This document shows positions 33,486 through 42,662 of a stretch of 64,000 nt of DNA, in pieces. The position numbers and the translations under genes were made by a program. The notes beneath the pieces were generated by a model that saw only the letters and a program-made list of their open reading frames with translations, searched no databases and was not told the DNA's origin. Origin of the DNA: Streptomyces lucensis JCM 4490 (GTDB taxonomy: Bacteria > Actinomycetota > Actinomycetes > Streptomycetales > Streptomycetaceae). The stretch covers positions 372,001 through 436,000 of the forward strand of contig NZ_BMUE01000004.1 in assembly GCF_014650035.1 (NCBI RefSeq), read 5' to 3'. Position 1 is the first letter of the stretch. Each line of letters starts with the position of its first letter.

Positions 33486-34534
33486 CACCGGGTGCCCTTG
33501 GCGGCGAACTCCGCCACCTTGCCGACATTGGACCTGTCGACGAAGGCCGGGCCGGTGAGCACCGGCTGGACCCCGCCGCCGCTGTAGTTGCCGTTGTTCT
33601 CGTAGAGCCACAGGGAGTCGACCGCCAGGTAGCCCTGCAGATAGGGCTGCTGGTCGACGGCGAACTCGACCGAGCCGTTCTTGACGGCCTTGACCAGCGC
33701 CTTGTTGAGGTCGAAGGTGGCCACCTTCGCCTTGCTGCCGGCGTCCGACACCGACTGCGTGGCGGTGAGGGCGAACGGCGCGCCGAGGGTGACGACCGTG
33801 TCGATCCCGTCGTCTTCCTTCAGCTTGGCGGTGACGGTGGACTTCACGGAGGGCATGTCGGCGCCGTTCACGTAGAGGGTCTCGGTGGTGCCCCTGAACG
33901 TCTTCTTGACGCCGTCGCAGCGCTGGGTGAGGCCGACGTTGCCCTGCTCCTGGATGACGCAGACGATCTTCTTGGCGCCGGTCGTGTTCAGCTTGTCGCC
34001 GAACGCCTCGCCCGCGACGCTCTCGTCCTGGCCGAAGAACTCCAGCAGGCCGAGTCTCTTCCAGTCGCTCAGCCCCGAGTTCAGCCCGACCACCGGGATG
34101 CCCACCCGCCGCGCCTGGCCGATGACGCTCTTCATGGCGTCCGGCTTGGCGAGGGTGACGGCTATGCCGTCGGCCTTCTGGTCGATCGCGTTCTGCACCA
34201 GGTTCGCCTGGACGCCCGCGTTCGGGTCGTGGGAGTAGACCAGTCTGACGTTGTCCTTGGCGGCCGCGGCCTCCGCGCCCTTGCGGACGGTGTCCCAGAA
34301 GGTGTCGCCGGGCGCCTGGTGGGTGACGAGCGCGACGGTCATCCGGGGGGTGCCGGCCTTGCCCGCGGAGGCGTTCGCCGCCGACTCCTCGGCCTTCTTG
34401 CCGCCGGAGCCGCTGGAACAGCCGGCCAGGATGAGGGCCGCCGCGGCGGCCACGGCCATGAAGAGGGCCGGCCCGCGGGAGCGGTGGCGAGAAGAGCGGT
34501 CGCGAGAAGAGCGGTGGCGAGAAGAGCGGTCCAT
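33485..34534 (-). CDS. Sugar-binding lipoprotein (periplasmic-binding type 1, RbsB-like)
   Basis: A protein of 349 residues. Lipoprotein signal: a basic N-terminus, a hydrophobic core 'ALFMAVAAAAALILAGC' with lipobox LAGC. The mature part is the type 1 sugar-binding fold: 'TVALVTHQAPGDTFWDTVRK', 'AIDQKADGIAVTLAKPDAMK' and 'GIPVVGLNSG'. First gene of the operon. The n-region before the hydrophobic core is enlarged by a 5-residue repeat (RSSRH/RSSRD) encoded by three 15-bp tandem repeats. ATG preceded by AGGA. The ligand is unknown; the neighbouring dehydrogenase suggests inositol or a related polyol. Confidence 0.92.
   Translation of the reverse strand: MDRSSRHRSSRDRSSRHRSRGPALFMAVAAAAALILAGCSSGSGGKKAEESAANASAGKAGTPRMTVALVTHQAPGDTFWDTVRKGAEAAAAKDNVRLVYSHDPNAGVQANLVQNAIDQKADGIAVTLAKPDAMKSVIGQARRVGIPVVGLNSGLSDWKRLGLLEFFGQDESVAGEAFGDKLNTTGAKKIVCVIQEQGNVGLTQRCDGVKKTFRGTTETLYVNGADMPSVKSTVTAKLKEDDGIDTVVTLGAPFALTATQSVSDAGSKAKVATFDLNKALVKAVKNGSVEFAVDQQPYLQGYLAVDSLWLYENNGNYSGGGVQPVLTGPAFVDRSNVGKVAEFAAKGTR
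34486..34530. repeat. Three 15-bp tandem repeats in a signal-peptide n-region
   Basis: Copies at 34486, 34501 and 34516 differ by one base. They encode three Arg/Ser-rich pentapeptides ahead of the lipoprotein hydrophobic core. In-frame slippage would change the charge of the signal peptide. Confidence 0.85.
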
Positions 34535-34624
34535 CGTTCCTGCACCTCACTGTGCTAGGGGGAAGGGACGCTGCGCAGTCGAATCACGTTTCGGGCAAGA
34601 GGCTCCCCAGTACGGCCCCGCCTA

Positions 34625-34654
34625 TTGACGCGTGAGCGGACATGGGGCTGTTAT
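34625..34654 (+). promoter_or_regulatory. Promoter of the second sugar importer
   Basis: -35 TTGACG (34625-34630), an 18-bp spacer and TGTTAT (34649-34654) in an A/T-rich patch about 100 bp before the binding-protein start. A GATTTCTGAGCGGTTTCGAT stretch downstream may hold a LacI- or GntR-type operator, but no clear palindrome was found. Confidence 0.5.
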
Positions 34655-34756
34655 TACGCCCACGCTGTTCGGTCGAGTTGATTTCTGAGCGGTTTCGATG
34701 AGCTGCGGGGATCGACTCACCCCGTGACCGAGCCCCGGATTCCCTCAGGAGCCGCC

Positions 34757-36070
34757 ATGCGCCTCTCCACCTCCGGCCGTCCCCTCCCCGCTCCCAGCCG
34801 CCGATCGCTGCTGCGCGGAACGGGCGGCGCCGCCCTGCTCGCCGGTGCCGGCATACCCCTGCTGTCCGGCTGCGGAGGCAGCGGTTCCTCCTCCGACCCG
34901 AAGACCGTCACCGTCGGCTCCAACGCCTCGGACGCGGTGCCGAAGAAGGCCTTCGAGAGCGTCTACGCGGCGTTCCGGAAGCGGTCGGGCATCAGCGTCG
35001 ACGTCAACACCAAGGACCACAACACCTTCCAGGAGCAGATCAACTCGTATCTGCAGGGCACACCCGACGACGTGTTCAACTGGTTCGCCGGCTACCGCAT
35101 GCAGTTCTTCGCGGCGAAGAAACTGGCCACGCCCGTCGACGAAGTCTGGGCGAAGATCGGGGGCAACTTCCCCGAGGCGATGAAGAAGCTCAGCAAGGGC
35201 GAGGACGGCAAGTACTACTTCGTGCCGCTGACGACCTACCCGTGGGCCGTCTTCTACCGCAAGAGCCTCTTCCGGCAGCGCGGCTACGAAGTCCCCGTCA
35301 CCTGGGACGACTTCGTCGCCCTGCTCAAGCGGATGAAGAAGGACGGCCTGGTCCCGCTCGCCTTCGGCGACAAGGACGCCTGGCCGGCGATGGGCACCTT
35401 CGACCAGATCGACTTCCGGCTCAACGGGTACGACTTCCACGTCCGGTTGATGGCGGGCAAGGCCTCCTGGACCGACGCGAGGGTGAGGGCCGTCTTCGAC
35501 CACTGGTCCGAGATCCTGCCCTACCACCAGGACGGCTTCATGGGCCGCACCTGGCAGGACGCGGCGCAGACGCTGGTGTCGAAGAAGGCCGGCATGTACC
35601 TCCTGGGCTCCTTCGTGGGCCAGCAGTTCACCGACAAGGCCGACCTGGACGACCTGGACTTCTTCCCCTTCCCGGAGATCAACCCCGCCTACGGCCAGGA
35701 GACGGTCGAGGCGCCGACCGACGGCTTCATGGTCAGCAGATCCCCGAAGAACCACGCGGGCGTCGTGAAGCTGCTGGAGTACCTGGGCGGTCCGGCGGCG
35801 GAGGAGCTGTACCTCAAGACCGACTCGAGCGTGGTGGCCGCCTCCGGCAAGGCCGACACCTCCGCCTACTCCCCTCTGCAGAAGAAGGCGTTCGACATGA
35901 TCGCCGGCGCCAGGAGCCTCACCCAGTTCATGGACCGCGACAGCCGCCCCGACTTCACCTCGACGGTGATGCAGCCGGGGCTGCAGAAGTTCCTCCAGAA
36001 CCCCAAGGGCGTGGACGGCCTGCTGTCGTCCATCGAACGCCAGAAGAAGACGATCTTCGCGTCCTCGTGA
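34757..36070 (+). CDS. Extracellular solute-binding lipoprotein of a CUT1 sugar importer
   Basis: A protein of 437 residues. The signal is of Tat-lipoprotein type: 'SRRSLLRGTGGAALLAGAGI' with the twin arginine, then lipobox 'LSGC'. The mature protein is the family 1 solute-binding fold: 'NTFQEQINSYLQGTPDDVFN', 'LTTYPWAVFYRKSLFRQRGY' and 'PVTWDDFVALLKRMKKDGL'. It captures an oligosaccharide or sugar outside the membrane and hands it to the two permeases encoded next. AGGAG lies upstream of the chosen ATG. No ATPase gene is in this operon, so it probably uses the shared MsiK-type ATPase, as many Streptomyces CUT1 systems do. Confidence 0.92.
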   Translation: MRLSTSGRPLPAPSRRSLLRGTGGAALLAGAGIPLLSGCGGSGSSSDPKTVTVGSNASDAVPKKAFESVYAAFRKRSGISVDVNTKDHNTFQEQINSYLQGTPDDVFNWFAGYRMQFFAAKKLATPVDEVWAKIGGNFPEAMKKLSKGEDGKYYFVPLTTYPWAVFYRKSLFRQRGYEVPVTWDDFVALLKRMKKDGLVPLAFGDKDAWPAMGTFDQIDFRLNGYDFHVRLMAGKASWTDARVRAVFDHWSEILPYHQDGFMGRTWQDAAQTLVSKKAGMYLLGSFVGQQFTDKADLDDLDFFPFPEINPAYGQETVEAPTDGFMVSRSPKNHAGVVKLLEYLGGPAAEELYLKTDSSVVAASGKADTSAYSPLQKKAFDMIAGARSLTQFMDRDSRPDFTSTVMQPGLQKFLQNPKGVDGLLSSIERQKKTIFASS

Positions 36071-36078
36071 GCGGCCCC

Positions 36079-37059
36079 ATGACGACCGACACGACGACGA
36101 AGAGCCCACGGCCGGCCGCCGTGCCGCCCGCGGGCACCGCACCCGCCGGGAAGCGGGCCGCACGAGGCCACGAGCGCCTGCTGACGCGCCGTGACCGGAT
36201 CACCCTGGCCCTGATGGCGGGCGTGCCCACCCTCCTGCACGTGGCCCTCGTGTGGGTCACCGCGATCGCCTCCGTCCTCCTCGCCTTCACCAGCTGGGAC
36301 GGCATCGGGTTCGGCTCCATCAGGTGGGTGGGCCTGGACAACTTCACCCAGCTCTTCAAGGACAACCCGCAGTTCTGGCCGGCTGTCCAGCACAATCTCA
36401 TCTGGTTCGGGGCGCTGATCCTCGTCCCCACACCGTTCGGCCTGTTCCTCGCCCTGCAGCTGGACAAGCGGATCCGGTTCAGCCGGCTCTACCAGACCGC
36501 GTTCTTCCTGCCCGTCGTCATCTCCATGGCGTGCATCGGCTTCGTCTGGCAGCTCGTCTACAACCCGGACACCGGCCTGATCAACAGCGTCATCGGCGCC
36601 AACCGGCCCGGCCACTACATCGACTGGATCGGCGACCCCGCCCTCAATCTGTGGGCCGTCCTCATCGCCGCGTCCTGGCGGCACACCGGCTACATGATGA
36701 TCCTGTACCTGGCCGGCCTCAAGAGCGTCGACCCGTCCCTGCGAGAGGCGTCCGCGCTGGACGGCGCTACCGAGTGGCAGTCGTTCCGGCACGTCGTCTT
36801 CCCCACGCTGCGCCCGACCAACACGGTCGTCCTCGTCGTCACCATCATCGAGGCACTCCGCGCCTTCGACCTGGTCTTCGTCTTCAACAAGGGCGCCCAG
36901 GGCACCGAGTTGCTGTCGATCCTGGTCACCAACAACATCATCGGCGAGTCCAGCCGCATCGGGTACGGCTCGGCCATCGCCGTCGTCCTGCTGGTGATCT
37001 CCCTGGCCGTGATCATCCCGTACCTGATCGCCACCTTCCGGAAGGAGCGGCGCGCATGA
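36079..37059 (+). CDS. CUT1 sugar ABC permease 1 (MalF-like)
   Basis: A protein of 326 residues with six membrane segments ('LALMAGVPTLLHVALVWVTA', 'TAFFLPVVISMACIGFVWQL', 'GSAIAVVLLVISLAVIIPYL'). The ATPase-contact EAA loop reads 'EASALDGATEWQSFRHVVFP'. Second gene of the operon. A GTG 12 bp earlier overlaps the stop of the binding-protein gene (GTGA) and is a plausible coupled start. I list the ATG because neither has a strong ribosome site. Confidence 0.9.
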   Translation: MTTDTTTKSPRPAAVPPAGTAPAGKRAARGHERLLTRRDRITLALMAGVPTLLHVALVWVTAIASVLLAFTSWDGIGFGSIRWVGLDNFTQLFKDNPQFWPAVQHNLIWFGALILVPTPFGLFLALQLDKRIRFSRLYQTAFFLPVVISMACIGFVWQLVYNPDTGLINSVIGANRPGHYIDWIGDPALNLWAVLIAASWRHTGYMMILYLAGLKSVDPSLREASALDGATEWQSFRHVVFPTLRPTNTVVLVVTIIEALRAFDLVFVFNKGAQGTELLSILVTNNIIGESSRIGYGSAIAVVLLVISLAVIIPYLIATFRKERRA

Positions 37060-37943
37060 GCGGCACCCCCCACCCGCTGAAGCGGCGCGCCCCGGTCCGC
37101 CCGGCCCGGATCCTGCTGCACGTCTTCCTCGCGGCAACGGCCCTCGCATGGCTGGCGCCGCTGCTGTGGGCGGTCTTCTCGGCGCTGCGCCCGTACGGCG
37201 AGACCAGCGCGAAGGGGTACGTCTCCTGGCCCGACACGCTGAACCTCGACAACTTCGAGAACGCCTTCCGGCAGTCGGACATGACGCACTACTTCGGCAA
37301 CACGCTGATCATCGCGGTGCCCGCCGTGCTGCTCACGCTGTTCCTGTCGTCGATGGTGGCCTTCTACGTCAGCCGCTTCGACTTCCGCCTCAACCTGGCG
37401 CTGCTGCTGGTGTTCACGGCCGGCAACCTGCTGCCCCAGCAGGTCGTCATCACCCCGCTGTACCGGCTGTACCTGCTGACGGACCTGCCCGGCGTCACGG
37501 CCAGCGGCAAGCTGTACGACTCCGCGCTCGGCCTGGTCCTGATCCACGTGGCGTTCCAGTCCGGGTTCTGCGCGTTCGTGCTGAGCAACTACATGCGCTC
37601 GCTGCCGCACGAGCTGACCGAGGCCGCGCTGGTCGACGGCGCATCGGTGTGGCGGCTGTACTGGCAGATCACCCTGCCGCTGTGCAAACCGGCCATGGCG
37701 GCCCTGGCGACCCTGCTGTCCATCTGGATCTACAACGACTTCTTCTGGGCGCTGGTGCTGATCTCGACGGGCGAGAACATGCCGATCACGTCGGCCCTGA
37801 ACAACCTCTCCGGCCAGTACTTCACCGACCCCAACCTGGTCGCCGCGGGCTCCCTGCTCACCGCGATCCCCACGCTGATCGTGTACTTCGTGCTCCAGCG
37901 CCAGTTCGTCAGCGGCCTGACCCTGGGCTCCGGCAAGGGCTGA
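37056..37943 (+). CDS. CUT1 sugar ABC permease 2 (MalG-like)
   Basis: A protein of 295 residues, six membrane segments. EAA loop 'EAALVDGASVWRLYWQITLP'. The ATG overlaps the stop of the first permease (ATGA), so the two are coupled and made in equal amounts. The C-terminus 'FVLQRQFVSGLTLGSGKG' is typical of MalG-type subunits. Last gene of the operon, followed by the terminator of the convergent tRNA gene. Confidence 0.92.
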   Translation: MSGTPHPLKRRAPVRPARILLHVFLAATALAWLAPLLWAVFSALRPYGETSAKGYVSWPDTLNLDNFENAFRQSDMTHYFGNTLIIAVPAVLLTLFLSSMVAFYVSRFDFRLNLALLLVFTAGNLLPQQVVITPLYRLYLLTDLPGVTASGKLYDSALGLVLIHVAFQSGFCAFVLSNYMRSLPHELTEAALVDGASVWRLYWQITLPLCKPAMAALATLLSIWIYNDFFWALVLISTGENMPITSALNNLSGQYFTDPNLVAAGSLLTAIPTLIVYFVLQRQFVSGLTLGSGKG

Positions 37944-37993
37944 CCGCGGGGCCGGACGGCCAGCAGTTCGGCGCGCCTCACCGAAACAAAAGG

Positions 37994-38026
37994 AGGGCCG
38001 TTTCACACGTCTCGTGAAACGGCCCT
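37994..38026 (-). terminator. Terminator of tRNA-Pro copy 2
   Basis: A perfect 13-bp stem (AGGGCCGTTTCAC/GTGAAACGGCCCT) with a 7-nt loop, followed on the minus strand by CCTTTTGTTT, a real U-rich tail. It may also stop the converging permease transcript. Confidence 0.9.
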
Positions 38027-38045
38027 TCGACCTGCGAATCGCAAG

Positions 38046-38119
<74 letters not shown>

Positions 38120-38224
38120 GTGCGTTCACTCGCGGTGACCCGCGTGATCGCGCGAACAGCACTTTACCCCACCTCCGGCGGTGCGCCGAACGGGGCCGGG
38201 GCGGTGCGGGGGACAATCGGCCGT

Positions 38225-38743
38225 ATGACGAACGCGGGCGCATCGGGGGCCAGGGACCGGGACGAGGAGGGACGGGCCCGCAACGCCCGGCCCCGGGACG
38301 GACTCGGCCGGCCGCTGCCACACGGCACGGAGGGCGTGGCCCGGCAGCCGGAAGGTGTCGTGCGGGCGCCGCTGGAGACGGTCGCCGAGGCGCAGGCGCT
38401 GCTGGCGGCGGGGAAGCCGTTCCACGCGCACGAGGTGTTCGAGGACGCCTGGAAGTCGGGACCGCCGGAGGAGCGTCCGCTGTGGCGGGGGCTGGCCCAG
38501 CTGGCGGTGGGGCTCACCCACGCGGCGCGCGGGAACGCCGTCGGCGGGGCGCGGCTGCTGCGGCGCGGGGCGGGCGCGGTGGAGGAGTGGGCGGCCCTGC
38601 GGGGCGAGGACCGGCCGTACGGGATGGACCTGACCGGCCTCGCCCGCTGGGCCCGGGAGCTGGCCGGGCGGGTGGAGCAGGGCTCCGGGCCGGTGGACGC
38701 GGGCGCCGAGGCCCCCAGGCTCGGGTGGCGGACGGCCGGATGA
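38225..38743 (+). CDS. DUF309 family protein
   Basis: A protein of 172 residues. The DUF309 core is clear: 'AGKPFHAHEVFEDAWKSGPP', 'EERPLWRGLAQLAVGLTHAA' and 'RGNAVGGARLLRRGAGAVEE'. The conserved H-x-H-E-v-f-E-x-x-W suggests a metal or substrate site in a helical bundle; the function of the family is unknown. The first 45 residues are a charged, likely disordered extension. GACAAT lies seven bases before the ATG, so the transcript is probably leaderless. Confidence 0.85.
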   Translation: MTNAGASGARDRDEEGRARNARPRDGLGRPLPHGTEGVARQPEGVVRAPLETVAEAQALLAAGKPFHAHEVFEDAWKSGPPEERPLWRGLAQLAVGLTHAARGNAVGGARLLRRGAGAVEEWAALRGEDRPYGMDLTGLARWARELAGRVEQGSGPVDAGAEAPRLGWRTAG

Positions 38744-38744
38744 C

Positions 38745-38803
38745 CGGGAGGCCGGGAGGCCGGGAGGCCCGGCACGCGCCGGGAGGCCGGGCACGCGCCG
38801 GGA
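38745..38803. repeat. GC-rich short repeats between DUF309 and cobF
   Basis: Three 8-bp CGGGAGGC units (38745-38768) are followed by two copies of GGCACGCGCCGGG, which is partly self-complementary. They could fold as hairpins and end the DUF309 transcript. Confidence 0.6.
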
Positions 38804-38883
38804 ACCGGCGGGGCGGGCTTCGTGGTGACGGCGCGTGCGGAGCCGGTGGACGGGTCGTCAGTGGTATGCGGCAGACTCGGGGC

Positions 38884-39654
38884 GTGCGAAAGATTCATGT
38901 CATCGGTATCGGCGCGGGCGACCCCGACCAGCTGACCCTGCAGGCGGTCAGGGCGCTGCGGAGCACGGACGTGTTCTTCCTGCTCGACAAGGGCGAGGTG
39001 AAGAACGACCTGACGCAGCTGCGCCGGGACATCCTGGACGCACATCTGGACGAGGGGTCGTACCGGGTCGTGGAGGCCCGGGACCCGGAGCGGGACCGGA
39101 GGGCGGGCGGGGCGGCGTACTCGCCGGCGGTGGACGACTGGCGCAGCGCGCGTGCGGGGATCTACGAGCGGCTGATCGCCGGGGAGCTGGGCGAGGACGG
39201 CACCGGCGCGTTCCTGGTGTGGGGGGATCCGGCGCTGTACGACAGCACGCTGGGGATCCTCCAGGAGGTGCTGGAGCGGGGCGCGGTGGCGTTCGAGTAC
39301 GACGTCGTGCCCGGTATCAGCAGTGTCTCCGCGCTGGTCGCCCGGCATCGTACGGGGCTCAACCGGGTGGCACGGCCGGTGCAGATCACCACCGGGCGGC
39401 GGCTCGCCGAGGGGTTCCCGGCGGACGTGGACGACGTGGTCGTGATGCTGGACGCCCAGCAGGCCTTCCGCCGGTACGCCGGCGAGGACATCGACATCTA
39501 CTGGGGGGCGTACATAGGCACCCCGGACGAGATCCTCGTCGCCGGCCCGATCGCCGAGGCGGGCCCGCGCATCGAGCGGCTGCGCGCCGAGGCACGCGAG
39601 CGCAAGGGCTGGATCATGGACACGTATCTCCTGCGCAGGAACACCGGGGGCTGA
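38884..39654 (+). CDS. cobF: Precorrin-6A synthase (deacetylating), CobF
   Basis: A protein of 256 residues of the tetrapyrrole methylase family. It carries 'IHVIGIGAGDPDQLTLQAVR', 'VFFLLDKGEVKNDLTQLRRD', 'LVWGDPALYDSTLGILQEVL' and 'FEYDVVPGISSVSALVARH', all typical of CobF. It methylates C-1 of precorrin-5 with loss of acetate in aerobic cobalamin synthesis. I use the GTG six bases after CAGACT, a leaderless pattern that matches CobF N-termini; an ATG 18 bp earlier is also open. It converges on cobK and overlaps its 3' end by 41 bp. Confidence 0.92.
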   Translation: MRKIHVIGIGAGDPDQLTLQAVRALRSTDVFFLLDKGEVKNDLTQLRRDILDAHLDEGSYRVVEARDPERDRRAGGAAYSPAVDDWRSARAGIYERLIAGELGEDGTGAFLVWGDPALYDSTLGILQEVLERGAVAFEYDVVPGISSVSALVARHRTGLNRVARPVQITTGRRLAEGFPADVDDVVVMLDAQQAFRRYAGEDIDIYWGAYIGTPDEILVAGPIAEAGPRIERLRAEARERKGWIMDTYLLRRNTGG

Positions 39655-40387
39655 GGCCCAGCCGCTCCAGTACGCCGGCCACGTCGGGCACCGCCGTCAC
39701 CCCGGCCGGCAGCTCGGGGCGGCGTACGACGAGCACCGGCAGCCCCAGTTCCCGTGCGGCCGTCAGCTTCGCGGCCGTCGCCCCGCCGCCGCTGTCCTTG
39801 GTGACCAGGACGTCGATCCGGTGGGCGCGCAGCAGGTGCGTCTCGTCCGGCACCGTGAACGGGCCGCGGGCGAGGATCACCCGGGTGTCCGCGGGGAGCG
39901 GCGGCTCGGGCGGGTCGACCGAGCGGACGACGAAGCGCAGGTCCGTCAGGTGAGCGAAGGCGGCGAGACCCAGGCGTCCGGTGCTGAGGAACACCCGGCG
40001 GCCCAGGCGGGGCAGCGCCTCCGCCGCCGCTTCCAGCGAGCTGACGAAGCGCCAGTCGTCACCGGGGCCGGGCCGCCAGCCGGGGCGGCGCAGCACCAGG
40101 GCGCGGACCCCGGTGGCCGCCGCCGCACGGGCCGCGTTGGCCGTGATGGACTCGGCGAAGGGGTGCGTGGCGTCGACCAGGACGTCCACCCGGTGCGCCC
40201 GCAGCCACTCGGCGAGGCCCTCCGGCCCGCCGAAGCCGCCGGTCCGCACCTCGCCCGCCACCGCTGCCGGGCGGGCGACCCGGTCGGCCAGCGAGGTGGT
40301 GACCCGGACACCGGGGCGTTCGGCGAGGTCCGCGGCGAGACGGCGGGCCTCGGTGGTACCGCCGAGGATCAGGACGTGCGGGGACAT
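39614..40387 (-). CDS. cobK: Precorrin-6A reductase, CobK
   Basis: A protein of 257 residues. It begins 'MSPHVLILGGTTEARRLAAD' and continues 'TSLADRVARP', 'VRTGGFGG', 'DVLVDATHPFAESITANAAR' and 'HRIDVLVTKDSGGGATAAKL', the CobK/CbiJ signatures. It reduces precorrin-6A to 6B with NADPH in cobalamin synthesis. The next step (CobL) and the rest of the pathway are not in the window. Convergent with cobF, overlapping by 41 bp, which could give antisense control. Confidence 0.93.
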   Translation of the reverse strand: MSPHVLILGGTTEARRLAADLAERPGVRVTTSLADRVARPAAVAGEVRTGGFGGPEGLAEWLRAHRVDVLVDATHPFAESITANAARAAAATGVRALVLRRPGWRPGPGDDWRFVSSLEAAAEALPRLGRRVFLSTGRLGLAAFAHLTDLRFVVRSVDPPEPPLPADTRVILARGPFTVPDETHLLRAHRIDVLVTKDSGGGATAAKLTAARELGLPVLVVRRPELPAGVTAVPDVAGVLERLGLSPRCSCAGDTCP

Positions 40388-40451
40388 GGGGGTGAGCGTA
40401 CCGAGGCGGTACGGGCCGCCGGGCCGCCGCCCGCGGGGCTACGGTCGGAGC

Positions 40452-41231
40452 ATGGAATCCGTTCGTGGCGTCCTGATCGACATCGACGGTGTGCTCACCG
40501 TCTCCTGGAAGCCGCTGCCGGGTGCGGTGGAGGCGCTGGCGAGGATCCGCGCGGCCGGGTACGGGGTGGCCCTGGTGACCAACACGACGTCGCGTTCCCG
40601 GGCGTCGATCGCGCAGACGCTGTCGCGGGCCGGCTTCGAGGTGGACGCCGGGGACGTGCTGACCGCGCCCGCCGCCACGGCCGCCCATCTCGCCGAGCAC
40701 CACCCCGGCGCCCGCTGCGCCCTGCTCAACAGCGGTGACGTCGGGGCGGACCTGGGTGACATCACCGTGGTCGACGACCGTCCCGACGTGGTCGTCCTCG
40801 GCGGTGCGGGGCCCGAGTTCGACTACGCGGCGCTGAACCGGGCCTTCGGGTTCCTGCAGCGGGGGGCGCGGCTGGTCGCCATGCACCGCAATCTGTACTG
40901 GCGGACCGACACCGGGCTGCAGCTCGACTCGGGCGCCTTCCTGCTCGGGCTGGAGCGGGCGGCGGGTGTCGAGGCGGAGGTCACGGGCAAGCCGTCGCGG
41001 GCGTTCTTCGAGGCGGCGCTGTCCCGGCTGGGGGCGGACGCGGAGCAGGCGCTGATGGTGGGCGACGACATCGAGTCGGACGTCCTGGCGGCGCAGCGGG
41101 CGGGGCTGACGGGGGTTCTGGTGCGCACGGGCAAGTACCGGCCGGGGACGCAACGGCACGCGAGCGGCGCACCCGACCACGTCGTGGACTCCTTCGCGGA
41201 CGTACCGGCGCTGCTCGGCCTACCTCAGTAG
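40452..41231 (+). CDS. HAD-IIA family hydrolase
   Basis: A protein of 259 residues. HAD motif I '[20 protein letters not shown]' (nucleophile Asp in DIDGV), motif II '[14 protein letters not shown]', motif III Lys in '[20 protein letters not shown]' and motif IV '[20 protein letters not shown]'. This is the subclass with the type IIA cap (NagD and phosphoglycolate or lysine-phosphohistidine phosphatase relatives). The substrate is unknown. TACGGT lies six bases before the ATG (possible leaderless start) and CGGAG gives a weak ribosome site. Confidence 0.9.
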   Translation: MESVRGVLIDIDGVLTVSWKPLPGAVEALARIRAAGYGVALVTNTTSRSRASIAQTLSRAGFEVDAGDVLTAPAATAAHLAEHHPGARCALLNSGDVGADLGDITVVDDRPDVVVLGGAGPEFDYAALNRAFGFLQRGARLVAMHRNLYWRTDTGLQLDSGAFLLGLERAAGVEAEVTGKPSRAFFEAALSRLGADAEQALMVGDDIESDVLAAQRAGLTGVLVRTGKYRPGTQRHASGAPDHVVDSFADVPALLGLPQ

Positions 41232-41319
41232 CGGCTGCACCGCGCCCACGACCGTCGCCGCGACGACGAGTTGTTCGCAGAGCCGCGCACGCGTGGCGCC
41301 TCGCGGCGCGAGTCGCGGC

Positions 41320-42507
<1,188 letters not shown>

Positions 42508-42573
42508 GGCTGGGACTCCTGACCTACGACGCTGTGGATCAGCTGAAGACGGCGTGGCACCGCGGCGCCACTT

Positions 42574-42602
42574 AATTAGCACTGCTAGTTTTGGACTATA
42601 GA
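42574..42602. promoter_or_regulatory. TetR-type operator and promoter between thiolase and lipase genes
   Basis: AATTAGC-ACT-GCTAGTT (42574-42590) is a near-perfect inverted repeat; TATAGA (42597-42602) could be the -10 of the lipase gene. The patch is strikingly A/T-rich for this genome. The shape fits a TetR-family operator serving both divergent genes. No regulator gene is adjacent. Confidence 0.6.
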
Positions 42603-42662
42603 CCTTCGGGCGGCCCCCTGGGAAGATCTCCCCACGCCCGCGCCGAGACAGCCGGAGGAGCC

